Shown: piece after piece, positions 9,162-16,873 of the stretch | Layout: each line of letters begins with the position of its first letter | Position numbering within the stretch: position 1 is the stretch's first letter | Assembly: GCF_902859855.1 (NCBI RefSeq) | Contig: NZ_CADIKH010000001.1 | Span: 332,366 to 396,365, forward strand | DNA length: 64,000 nt | Direction: 5' to 3' | From: Paraburkholderia humisilvae | GTDB taxonomy: Bacteria > Pseudomonadota > Gammaproteobacteria > Burkholderiales > Burkholderiaceae | Made by a program: the position numbers and the translations under genes | The notes under the pieces: generated by a model | What the model was told of the DNA's origin: nothing | Database searches by the model: none | What the model saw: the letters and a program-made list of their open reading frames with translations, nothing else

Positions 9162-10451
9162 CTACGCCGCTTCCAGCGCCCACTGCACGTGCTCGCGCAC
9201 GAGTGACGAAGGGTCGTCGGCGCGCTCACGCAACGCGTCGACAATCGCCGCGCGCGCATGGGGCGCCAGGCTCGCCGGATCGGCGCGCAACGCATTGCCC
9301 ATCCCGACTGCCAGGTTGCGCAGCCAGCATTCATAGCCGATCCGGCGGATCGCGCTGCCCTGCATGCGCGTGTCGAAGTCCTGCGCGCTCCAGCCGAACA
9401 GGTCGGTCAACGATGCACGGTCGAGCCCGTGACGCACGTCGAAGTCCGCAACCGGCGCCGCCTGCGCGAATTTGTTCCATGGACACACCAGCTGACAGTC
9501 ATCGCAGCCGTATACACGATTACCGATCAGCGGCCGTAAATCCTGGGGAATACTGCCCTTCAGTTCGATTGTCAGATACGAGATGCAGCGCCGCGCATCG
9601 ACCTTGTACGGTGCGACGATCGCGCCGGTCGGGCAGGCTTCGATGCAGCGCGTGCAATGGCCGCAATGCGCACCCGCAGTCTGCGGCGCGCGCTCGGGCG
9701 TGCGCTGCGCGTCGGTGGGCAACGGCAGATCGACATAAATCTCGCCGAGAAAAAACAGCGAACCCGCATCGCGCTGCAACAGCAGCGTGTGCTTGCCACG
9801 CCAGCCGACCCCGGCTTTCTGCGCGAGTTCGACCTCAAGCACCGGCGCCGAATCGGTAAACACCCGGAAGCCGTATGCGCCCACCTCGTGCTCGATGCGC
9901 TCCGCGAGCTGCTGCAGACGGTTGCGCATGACCTTGTGATAGTCGCGGCCGCGCGCGTAGATCGACACGACGGCCGCGCCCGGGTCAGCCAGACGCGCGT
10001 GTTCGTCGCTGCGCCAGTCATGCCGGCCCGGCATTGCCGCGCGCTGTTTGCCGCGTGTGCAAGCGCGTGGTTCGCGCGCGGCATCGCTTTCAACGCCCTT
10101 TCCAGCTTCTGTCGATGCGGGCAGATAGGCCATTCGCGCGGTAATCACGCGTAGCGTGCCGGCCACAAGCTCGGCCGGCCGTGCGCGTTTCATCCCGTGT
10201 TTGGCCATATAATCCATCTCGCCGTGCCAGCCCGCGTCGAGCCATGCCGCGAGGCCCGCCTCGGCATCCGCGAGGTCCGTATCGCTGATACCGACCTCGC
10301 CGAAACCCAGTTCGCGTCCCCACGTCTTGATGCGCGATGCGAGCGCGGCCAGCGCCGCTTCATCGACATGATGCTGAAGGGGCGACAGAGTGTGCGGGCC
10401 GCCGTTGGAGTCGGGCGTGCCGGAAACGGGATGCTGCTGGCTTCGGTCCAT
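9162..10451 (-). CDS. queG: Epoxyqueuosine reductase QueG
   Basis: This cobalamin-dependent iron-sulfur enzyme reduces epoxyqueuosine to queuosine in tRNA. A ferredoxin-like module is visible with CxxCxxCxxxC at Cys263/266/269/273 and a second set at Cys289 and Cys316/319/323. The FTDSAPVLE segment with the proposed catalytic Asp is at about residue 200. At 429 residues it is longer than usual; a hydrophilic stretch at about residues 111-158 looks like an insertion before DYHKVMRNRLQ. A GTG one codon upstream of the ATG is also possible. It is divergent from tsaE with only 17 bp between the starts. Confidence 0.93.
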   Translation of the reverse strand: MDRSQQHPVSGTPDSNGGPHTLSPLQHHVDEAALAALASRIKTWGRELGFGEVGISDTDLADAEAGLAAWLDAGWHGEMDYMAKHGMKRARPAELVAGTLRVITARMAYLPASTEAGKGVESDAAREPRACTRGKQRAAMPGRHDWRSDEHARLADPGAAVVSIYARGRDYHKVMRNRLQQLAERIEHEVGAYGFRVFTDSAPVLEVELAQKAGVGWRGKHTLLLQRDAGSLFFLGEIYVDLPLPTDAQRTPERAPQTAGAHCGHCTRCIEACPTGAIVAPYKVDARRCISYLTIELKGSIPQDLRPLIGNRVYGCDDCQLVCPWNKFAQAAPVADFDVRHGLDRASLTDLFGWSAQDFDTRMQGSAIRRIGYECWLRNLAVGMGNALRADPASLAPHARAAIVDALRERADDPSSLVREHVQWALEAA

Positions 10452-10468
10452 CACGTCATTTTACGAGA

Positions 10469-11020
10469 ATGCCCGATCAACCCGACCACGCGACACACCC
10501 CACTGCCGACGTCCTGCTTGAGCGCACCATCACGCTCGCGGACGAAGCCGCCACCGCGGCTTTCGGCGAACGTTTTGCGCGAGCGCTCGAAGCCGAACGC
10601 GAAACGCAACGCAACGGTCATCACGTGTTCAACGGTTTGCAGGTGCATCTCGTCGGCGATCTCGGCGCCGGCAAGACCACGCTCGTGCGCGCGACCTTGC
10701 GCGCGCTCGGTCACGCCGGCCGCGTGCGCAGCCCGACCTACACGCTCGTCGAGCCTTACGCGGTGCACCGGCCCGATGGGGAACTCGAGCTCTATCACTT
10801 CGATCTTTACCGCTTCAACGATCCGGCCGAATGGGCCGATGCGGGCTTTCGCGAGTATTTCGACAGCGGCGCGATCTGCCTTGTCGAATGGCCGCAGCGC
10901 GCAGGAGCTTTGCTGGGTGTGCCCGATCTGATCTTCTCGCTGGAAGTCGACGGCGAGGGGCGCAGGCTGACCGCCCAGGCGTACAGCGAATCAGGAAAAG
11001 CATGTCTCGAAAGATGTTGA
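10469..11020 (+). CDS. tsaE: tRNA threonylcarbamoyladenosine biosynthesis ATPase TsaE
   Basis: This is the ATPase partner of TsaB/TsaD in making t6A37 on ANN-decoding tRNAs. The Walker A sequence GDLGAGKTT is at residues 63-71, followed by SPTYTLVEPY and the Walker B-like LYHFDLYRF. The 183-residue length includes a slightly long N-terminus. The start at 10469 (MPDQPDHATH) is chosen because longer starts would run into queG. Its 3' end overlaps amiC by 19 bp, the common tsaE-ami pairing. Confidence 0.93.
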   Translation: MPDQPDHATHPTADVLLERTITLADEAATAAFGERFARALEAERETQRNGHHVFNGLQVHLVGDLGAGKTTLVRATLRALGHAGRVRSPTYTLVEPYAVHRPDGELELYHFDLYRFNDPAEWADAGFREYFDSGAICLVEWPQRAGALLGVPDLIFSLEVDGEGRRLTAQAYSESGKACLERC

Positions 11021-12573
11021 TCAAACCGTTCCGCTCGATCGAATCCGCCGCCACCGCGTCGCACAACTGGCGGCGCCGCCAGATTCTATGCGCCGGCGCG
11101 TCGACCCTCGTGCTGGGGCTCGCCGTGCCGCGACTCGCGTGGGCAAGCTCGGTGCTCGGCGTGCGCGTATGGCCGGCGCGCGACTACACGCGTGTCACGA
11201 TCGAGTCGGACCAGCCGCTGCAGAACACCCAGCAACTGTTGCAGGGTCCCGATCGACTCGTTGTCGATCTGAGCGGCCTCGATCTCGACCAGGCGCTGAA
11301 AGACCTCGTATCGAAGATCGCACCGAACGATCCGCAGATTCAATCCGTGCGGGTCGGGCAGTACCAACCGCATGTCGTGCGGCTCGTGTTCGATCTGAAG
11401 GGCGAGGTCAAGCCGCAAGTGTTCACGCTGCCGCCGGTCGGTTCGTACAAGTACCGTCTCGTGTTCGACCTGTATCCAGCCGTCGCGCCGGACCCGCTGA
11501 TGGACCTCCTCGCGCAGACCGAGCGCAAGGAACAGCGTCTGCAGGAACAAAGCGCACCGCCGAACGCGACGCTCAACGGTCCTTCGTCGCCGCCCGCCAC
11601 GGCTGACAACAGCGATGCCTTCTTCGAGAAGTACGCGCAGAACGATGCGTCTGCGCCTTCCGGCCCGTCGGCGGCGCCAGCGGCGCCCGCCGCGCCACGC
11701 GCTCAAACGCAGGCGCGGGTGAACCCGGCGCCTACGCCGCGCGCGCCCGCAAAGTCGACACAGCCGCCGCCCGCGGCACTCGCGGGCAATGACGACAGCA
11801 GCCCCGATGACGAGACCAGCGACACCTACACGTTCACCACACCAAAGGGCAAGCGCAACACCGTGCGGCTTCTGACGGTTGCGATCGACCCCGGCCACGG
11901 CGGCGAAGATCCAGGCGCGATCGGCAGCAGCGGCACCTACGAAAAACACGTCGCGCTCGACATCGCGAAGAGGCTGCGCACCAAGATCGATGCGCAGCCG
12001 AACATGCGCTCGATGATGACGCGCGACGCCGACTTCTTCGTGCCGCTCAACGTGCGCGTGCAGAAGGCGCGGCGCGTCGGCGCGGACCTGTTCGTATCGA
12101 TTCACGCCGATGCGTTTACAACGCCCGAAGCAAGCGGCTCGTCGGTGTTCGCGCTGTCGGACCACGGTGCGTCGAGCGCGGCGGCGCGCTGGATGGCGAA
12201 CAAGGAGAACTCGTCGGATCTGATCGGCGGCATCAACATCAAATCGACCGATGCGGCGGTCAACCGTGCGCTGTTCGATATGTCGACCACCGCGCAGATC
12301 CGCGACTCGATGCGTTACGGCAATTTCGTGCTGAAGGAAATCGGCGACATCAACAAGCTGCACAAGGGTTCGGTCGAGCAAGCCGGGTTTGCCGTGCTGA
12401 AGGCGCCGGATATTCCTTCGATCCTCGTCGAGACCGCGTTCATCAGCAACCCGGACGAAGAACGGCGTCTGAACGACGACGCGTACCGCGACCGGATGGC
12501 GACCGCGATCATGAACGGGATCAAGCGCTATTTCGCGGCGAACCCGCCACTCGCGAAGAACCGGATGACCTGA
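11002..12573 (+). CDS. amiC: N-acetylmuramoyl-L-alanine amidase, Tat-exported (AmiC type)
   Basis: This zinc amidase cleaves the bond between MurNAc and the stem peptide during daughter-cell separation. A twin-arginine signal is visible (RRRQILC at residues 24-30 followed by a hydrophobic stretch to about 48). It is followed by an AMIN septal-targeting domain (about 50-150), a Pro/Ala-rich linker (about 170-285) and an Amidase_3 domain. That domain has zinc ligands in IDPGHGGEDPGA near residue 294, the Glu in TYEKHVAL, SIHADAF and the C-terminal ETAFISNP. The ATG at 11002 lies inside the end of tsaE, so the two are coupled. A terminator follows. Confidence 0.94.
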   Translation: MSRKMLIKPFRSIESAATASHNWRRRQILCAGASTLVLGLAVPRLAWASSVLGVRVWPARDYTRVTIESDQPLQNTQQLLQGPDRLVVDLSGLDLDQALKDLVSKIAPNDPQIQSVRVGQYQPHVVRLVFDLKGEVKPQVFTLPPVGSYKYRLVFDLYPAVAPDPLMDLLAQTERKEQRLQEQSAPPNATLNGPSSPPATADNSDAFFEKYAQNDASAPSGPSAAPAAPAAPRAQTQARVNPAPTPRAPAKSTQPPPAALAGNDDSSPDDETSDTYTFTTPKGKRNTVRLLTVAIDPGHGGEDPGAIGSSGTYEKHVALDIAKRLRTKIDAQPNMRSMMTRDADFFVPLNVRVQKARRVGADLFVSIHADAFTTPEASGSSVFALSDHGASSAAARWMANKENSSDLIGGINIKSTDAAVNRALFDMSTTAQIRDSMRYGNFVLKEIGDINKLHKGSVEQAGFAVLKAPDIPSILVETAFISNPDEERRLNDDAYRDRMATAIMNGIKRYFAANPPLAKNRMT

Positions 12574-12634
12574 ACGATACGAACCGGCACACGTTTTATT
12601 TTCACCGCATTTATCACGCACTCCTTTTCTTCAA

Positions 12635-12666
12635 ACACGGCCACTCGAAGTGGCCGTTTATTTTTT
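12635..12666 (+). terminator. Rho-independent terminator after amiC
   Basis: A perfect 9-bp stem (ACGGCCACT at 12637-12645 and AGTGGCCGT at 12649-12657) closes a 3-base loop and is followed by TTATTTTTTC. It separates the tsaE-amiC transcript from the accessory operon that starts at 12791. Confidence 0.88.
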
Positions 12667-12790
12667 CATTACCTGATTTTCATTCTGTCTGTGTTAATCG
12701 GCATTTTGTCGTTGCCGAACATTCTTCTTAATCCGCTGCGCATTTAAATTGCATGTTCACGAAAATACACGAAAGAAGCGGAGAAAAAGA
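12667..12790 (+). promoter_or_regulatory. AT-rich leader of the 12.8-19.1 kb operon
   Basis: These 124 bases are clearly richer in A and T than the flanking genes and hold the only space for a promoter of the six-gene operon. TTGTCG near 12705 followed 17 bases later by TAATCC is a weak sigma-70-like pair, and a GCGGAG ribosome site ends about eight bases before the ATG at 12791. No clear palindrome for the AraC-type regulator is visible. The placement is inference from position and composition. Confidence 0.4.
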
Positions 12791-13474
12791 ATGCGAAGTT
12801 TTCTGCATAGCCGGCGGCATGGCCCGGCATTTTCCACGCAGATCGACATCATTGGCCGGAGCAGTTCGGCCGCACAGGCAGCCCGCGAATTCATTTCACG
12901 CATCTATCTGCAGCACCATGCTGCGACGGTCCGACCCGACCCGGATTACATCATCTCGAGCACCGACCGCCAGTCGGGCAAGCTGACCGCCTGCGCGGGC
13001 ATCTCGTTCGCGTCGCAACGCACCCGGCTGTTTTCGGAGCGGTATCTCGACGCGCCCCTCGAAGAGGCGATCTTCCAGTCCACGCAGCATGAGGTTCAGC
13101 GTCAAACCATCGCGGAGGTGGGTTCGCTCGCGTCGGACAAAGCCATTGCGGCGGGCGACCTGATCCGCCTCGTGCCGATCGTTGCGTGGGGGATGGGCAC
13201 ACAGGCCGTGCTCTGCACCGCGACCGGCCGCCTACGCAAACTGTTCGATTTCCATCAGATTCCGTTCGACATTCTGGCAAACGCTTCGGCCGACCGGTTG
13301 TCCGTAGAAGAAAAATCCCAATGGGGCAGTTATTACGATCAGGCGCCGCAAACCGGCGTCGTTCTAATTGGGCGATGCGGCCATTTATTTAATCAGTTTT
13401 GTGGGCGGTTTGTATTTTCCGAATTCGAGAATTTGGCCCACCCAAAATCAGGCATTTCGCAGGTTGCCGCATGA
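12791..13474 (+). CDS. Thermostable hemolysin family protein (GNAT/LuxI-like)
   Basis: The 227-residue protein resembles the family named for the Vibrio thermostable delta-hemolysin. It has no signal peptide and no membrane segment. The middle part reads like an acyltransferase of the LuxI/GNAT type: LFSERYLDAPLEEAI near residue 88, IAEVGSLAS near residue 111, and TATGRLRKLFDFHQIPFDIL near residue 145. I infer that it transfers an acyl group rather than lyses cells. The ATG at 12791 is chosen for its ribosome site; a TTG 14 codons upstream lacks one. Its TGA overlaps the next ATG by 4 bp. It is the first gene of the operon, and its true reaction is unknown. Confidence 0.7.
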   Translation: MRSFLHSRRHGPAFSTQIDIIGRSSSAAQAAREFISRIYLQHHAATVRPDPDYIISSTDRQSGKLTACAGISFASQRTRLFSERYLDAPLEEAIFQSTQHEVQRQTIAEVGSLASDKAIAAGDLIRLVPIVAWGMGTQAVLCTATGRLRKLFDFHQIPFDILANASADRLSVEEKSQWGSYYDQAPQTGVVLIGRCGHLFNQFCGRFVFSEFENLAHPKSGISQVAA

Positions 13475-15051
13475 ATATTCTCACAGAAATTCTCCTGCAG
13501 GCTGAAAGAACGCCAAACGCCGCAGCGATCGTTCAATTCGGCCGCGGTAGCGGATGCTCATTCGATGAAGAAATTCTGTGCAGCTATCGGACTCTGGTCG
13601 AACAGGCGCAGGGTCTGTGCACGCGCATCCTCCGCCGTGTCGCAGCGGACGCCCAGGTTGGGGTGGTCATGGGCAACAGCGCCGAGTGGGTACTCGCCGA
13701 TCTCGCCCTGATGCTTGCCGGCTGCACGCAAGTGCCGGTCCCACTCGCGTTCTCGGCGCCGCAGGCCGGCTGGCTGCTGCAGAACTGCGCAGTGGTGCTG
13801 ACCGACGCATCGGGTGCGATGCGTCTGCAGGAATGGCTGGAAACAGGCCTCGATTTGCCGCGCAACACGATGCACGTGGTCTTCGGACACTATCAGCAAC
13901 AGAGCGCGGCGGCGCCCACGTCGCGCGCCGCGCTATCGGGACCGGACCGCATCGTCAAGGTCGTGCACACGTCGGGTACGACGTTCCGGCCAAAGGGTGT
14001 GCGCATACGCCGCGACGGCCTCGACGCGCTGGTATCGGCGCTGTGGCAACGTGCCAGCAAGGACGACTATCGCCGCTATCTGAGCCTCGTGCCGTTCAGT
14101 CTGCTGATCGAACAGGTCACAGCCATTTACCTGCCGCTAACGTCGGGCGGCGCACTGCTGCTACCGCCCGCCGACATGCTGCCGCTGGGCAGTCCTGGCG
14201 TCATCGCCGCCGATCGGCTGGAGATCATCCGGGCCGCGCGGGCATCGGCGCTGACGTTGACGCCGGCACTCGTCGAAGCGCTGGCTGCGCAAGCGATCCG
14301 CCTCGCCGGCCGGGCCGACGCGCTGCACGCGCTGTTCGGCCGGCCGACGGCGCCGCTGCTGGCGGCCGGCGGCGCCCCGGTCGCCAACCAGACGCTGACG
14401 ACGCTCGATCAGCTCGGCATTCCGGTCTATCAGGGCTACGGGCTCAGTGAAAACAGTTCCGTCGCAACGTGGAACCACCGGGGCGCAAACCGCATCGGCA
14501 CAGTCGGCCAGCCGCTGCCGCACGTCGAGGTGCGCGTGGCCGACGATGGCGAGCTCTGTTTGCGCAGCACGTCGCTGTTCGCCGGCTACTCGAACGACGA
14601 TCCAAGCAGTTGCATCGTCGACGACGACGGCTGGCTGCACACCGGCGATCTCGCCACCCGCGACAGCGAAGGCTTTGTCACGATCACAGGCCGCAAGAAG
14701 ACGCTGATCATCACCGCGAATGGCCGCAATGTGTCGCCGGAATGGCTCGAGTCCGCGTACCGCTCGGTGCCCGGCGTGCTGCACGTGATCGTCTATGGCG
14801 ACGACCGTCAGTTCCTCGGCGGCATTTTCGTCGTAGCCGATCGGTCGCGCGCGGATGAAATCAGGCTGGCAATCGCCGATTATGCGCGCCGACACCTGAG
14901 CGAGATTGAACACATCCATACGCCCTTGCTGATCGAACACAGCCCGGACGTGATGGCACAACTATTCACCGTCACCGGGCGACCGCGACGCGACGCGATT
15001 GCCCCCTTCTTGTCCCTGCAAAAGGATCCATCCGTCCATGAACATCCGTGA
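13471..15051 (+). CDS. AMP-binding (adenylate-forming) enzyme of the accessory operon
   Basis: This 526-residue ANL-superfamily protein would activate a carboxylate as its adenylate. The A3 loop HTSGTTFRPKG is at residues 166-176, YGLSENSS at 323-330, GWLHTGD at 387-393 and the hinge GRKKTLIITANGRNVSP from 407. The C-terminal A10 segment reads TVTGRPRRDA at 500-509. The lysine normally found after the glycine is Arg504, so the adenylation half-reaction may be altered. No carrier-protein gene is nearby, so the acceptor is likely CoA or a small molecule. The gene overlaps its upstream neighbour by 4 bp and its downstream neighbour by 14 bp. Confidence 0.85.
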   Translation: MNILTEILLQAERTPNAAAIVQFGRGSGCSFDEEILCSYRTLVEQAQGLCTRILRRVAADAQVGVVMGNSAEWVLADLALMLAGCTQVPVPLAFSAPQAGWLLQNCAVVLTDASGAMRLQEWLETGLDLPRNTMHVVFGHYQQQSAAAPTSRAALSGPDRIVKVVHTSGTTFRPKGVRIRRDGLDALVSALWQRASKDDYRRYLSLVPFSLLIEQVTAIYLPLTSGGALLLPPADMLPLGSPGVIAADRLEIIRAARASALTLTPALVEALAAQAIRLAGRADALHALFGRPTAPLLAAGGAPVANQTLTTLDQLGIPVYQGYGLSENSSVATWNHRGANRIGTVGQPLPHVEVRVADDGELCLRSTSLFAGYSNDDPSSCIVDDDGWLHTGDLATRDSEGFVTITGRKKTLIITANGRNVSPEWLESAYRSVPGVLHVIVYGDDRQFLGGIFVVADRSRADEIRLAIADYARRHLSEIEHIHTPLLIEHSPDVMAQLFTVTGRPRRDAIAPFLSLQKDPSVHEHP

Positions 15052-15946
15052 ATCCGCACACGCCGGCGGCTCAGGGCTCGTCGTCGAATCACTGAACCAC
15101 GCGGAGTTGGCCCGGCTCGCGCCGGCGTATCTGCTTGGCCAGCTTGCCGAGCATGGCTATCTCGTGCTGCGAGGGTTTCAGCACGGCATCGACGCGTTCT
15201 CACGGCTTGTCCGTGCGACCAGTACCACGATCAGCCTTGACCCGGCCCGCCGATTCGACGGCGACACCGCGCAGAAGGTGGACGCCGGCTATGACCGTGT
15301 CGGTTTACATTGCGAGAACGGCAACAGCCCGTTCTGGCCGGACCTGTGCTGGTTCTATTGCCAGACCGCGCCGGCACGCGGCTCGCAGACCACCGTGTGC
15401 GACGGCAAAGCGGTCTACCGGCAGATGACGGCCGCGCAAAAGGCCGCATTCGATGCGCAGGACATCGTCTACGCGCGGCGCGTCGACGAACAACGCTGGA
15501 AAACCTACGCGTTTCACGCGCTCGCCTCTCAGGGGCAGCATCTCGCCTGCACAAAGGACGCGACCTTCGGTCACCTGCTGTCCTTGACCCAAGGCCGGAC
15601 CGGAACCCGCCTCACGCTTAACGACGACGGCTCGGTGCGCTACCGCTTCCAGGTCCCCGCGGTTCGCGCGAGCCATATCAATCCGCACCTGACGCATAAC
15701 TTCGCGAACAGCCTGTTCGGGCCGTCGAACCACTACGAAAAACCGGAAATCACGTTCGCGAACGGCGGCGCGATACCGCAGGCGCTGCTCGTCGAACTCG
15801 AAGCGCTCTGCGAGCGATTCACGGCGGAGATCGGCTGGCAGACCGGCGACGTCGTGCTGATCGACAACACGCGCGTGATGCATGGCCGGCGCGCGATCGA
15901 AGACAAAGCCCGCAGCATTTTCAACGCACTTTCATCTGTTTCGTGA
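15038..15946 (+). CDS. TauD/TfdA-like Fe(II) dioxygenase
   Basis: This 302-residue protein fits the TauD family of 2-oxoglutarate-dependent oxygenases. The iron triad appears as His91-Cys-Glu93 and His282 (VMHGRRA), with an arginine-rich 2-oxoglutarate site after it. Glu in place of the usual Asp (HxE) is seen in amino-acid-modifying members such as AsnO-like hydroxylases and clavaminate synthase, so a hydroxylation or desaturation in a natural-product pathway is a reasonable inference. The ATG at 15038 has AAAGGA 12-17 bases upstream and overlaps the preceding gene by 14 bp. The substrate is unknown. Confidence 0.82.
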   Translation: MNIRESAHAGGSGLVVESLNHAELARLAPAYLLGQLAEHGYLVLRGFQHGIDAFSRLVRATSTTISLDPARRFDGDTAQKVDAGYDRVGLHCENGNSPFWPDLCWFYCQTAPARGSQTTVCDGKAVYRQMTAAQKAAFDAQDIVYARRVDEQRWKTYAFHALASQGQHLACTKDATFGHLLSLTQGRTGTRLTLNDDGSVRYRFQVPAVRASHINPHLTHNFANSLFGPSNHYEKPEITFANGGAIPQALLVELEALCERFTAEIGWQTGDVVLIDNTRVMHGRRAIEDKARSIFNALSSVS

Positions 15947-15962
15947 ACAAGGCCCGATCATC

Positions 15963-16859
15963 ATGAACCGTTTCAAGCCCATCAATCATGACGCCCATCT
16001 GCACTATCTGCACCCGAACCGCATGCGCTGGGAACATGCAGCCGGCCCCGACGAACTGCTGTTTCTGTCGCAAGCGCTGATCGGCGACGCAGGTCAGGAA
16101 AAAAAGGCTATCGCTTACCTGTACAAGGAACTGTCGCAGCTTGCGGAGCTCGAGATGCACGTCGCGACGGTGCTGTGCCGGATCGTCTGCGAAATGCAGG
16201 CCGAGCGTACGCCGCTCAGCGCGGGAGACACGCTATACCACGCGCTTTCCTGCTTCGCGGCCGAAGAGATCAATCACGCAAACAGCTTCTATCAGTATGT
16301 GCGCCACCTTTCCGGGCGCGATATCAAGCTGACCGGCAATCTGTTCCGCGAGCGCGTCGAGCTTTACAGCGGCAACGAGTCGCCGCTGATCAAACTGGCG
16401 GCGTTGTGCTCGGCCGCTTATGTCGGGGAATCCGTCATCACCGTGTTCGAACGCCGCCTCAAGGTGCTCGACCCGATGCAGCACCGTTTCCTGACCCAAC
16501 TGCTGCATTTTCACGGGCTCGACGAGGCGCGCCACATCCAGTGCGACCACGCGGTGTTCGACGACATCGTCCCGGCGCTCAGCGTCGCCGACCGCCAGCG
16601 CATGCACCGCCTGATTGACGACACGGAATCGTTGAACACGCAACTGGCGATCGCAAGCGCCGAGACCGTCAAGGCGGCGTTCGACCTCGACTACACCGAA
16701 GGCAATGCCGCCGCCCGCACGCAGCTCGACATCACGCTGCGCTTTCGCGAGATCGTGCAATCCGGCGATCTGATACGCAAGGTGGACGATGGGATCGATG
16801 AAGACACAGCCGCGATGCTCACACGGTTTTCTTCGGCCCCTCGCGTGCACGCTCATTGA
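15963..16859 (+). CDS. AurF-like di-iron oxygenase (putative N-oxygenase)
   Basis: The 298-residue helical protein carries the ligand pattern of the AurF p-aminobenzoate N-oxygenase family. It has a Glu at 62 or 64, EEINH (Glu102, His105), Glu156 in AYVGESVI, His184, and DEARH (Glu188, His191). The spacing of His184 to Glu188 and of Glu156 to His184 is close to AurF. Such enzymes oxidise amines to hydroxylamines or nitro groups, and the same class acts in diazeniumdiolate pathways. A heme-oxygenase-like di-iron fold is the alternative. The start is 16 bp after the previous stop; longer starts would overlap it. Confidence 0.78.
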   Translation: MNRFKPINHDAHLHYLHPNRMRWEHAAGPDELLFLSQALIGDAGQEKKAIAYLYKELSQLAELEMHVATVLCRIVCEMQAERTPLSAGDTLYHALSCFAAEEINHANSFYQYVRHLSGRDIKLTGNLFRERVELYSGNESPLIKLAALCSAAYVGESVITVFERRLKVLDPMQHRFLTQLLHFHGLDEARHIQCDHAVFDDIVPALSVADRQRMHRLIDDTESLNTQLAIASAETVKAAFDLDYTEGNAAARTQLDITLRFREIVQSGDLIRKVDDGIDEDTAAMLTRFSSAPRVHAH

Positions 16860-16873
16860 CCGTCAGGTGCCGT

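Noticed and set aside
11086..12621. A 511-codon open frame on the minus strand across amiC
   Set aside because: It is fully antisense to amiC, is rich in Arg and His, and shows no domain; it is a high-GC shadow of a gene with clear motifs.
12749..12790. TTG start 14 codons upstream for the hemolysin-family gene
   Set aside because: It has no ribosome site, while ATG 12791 has one; the extra residues are Lys/Arg-rich and not family-like.
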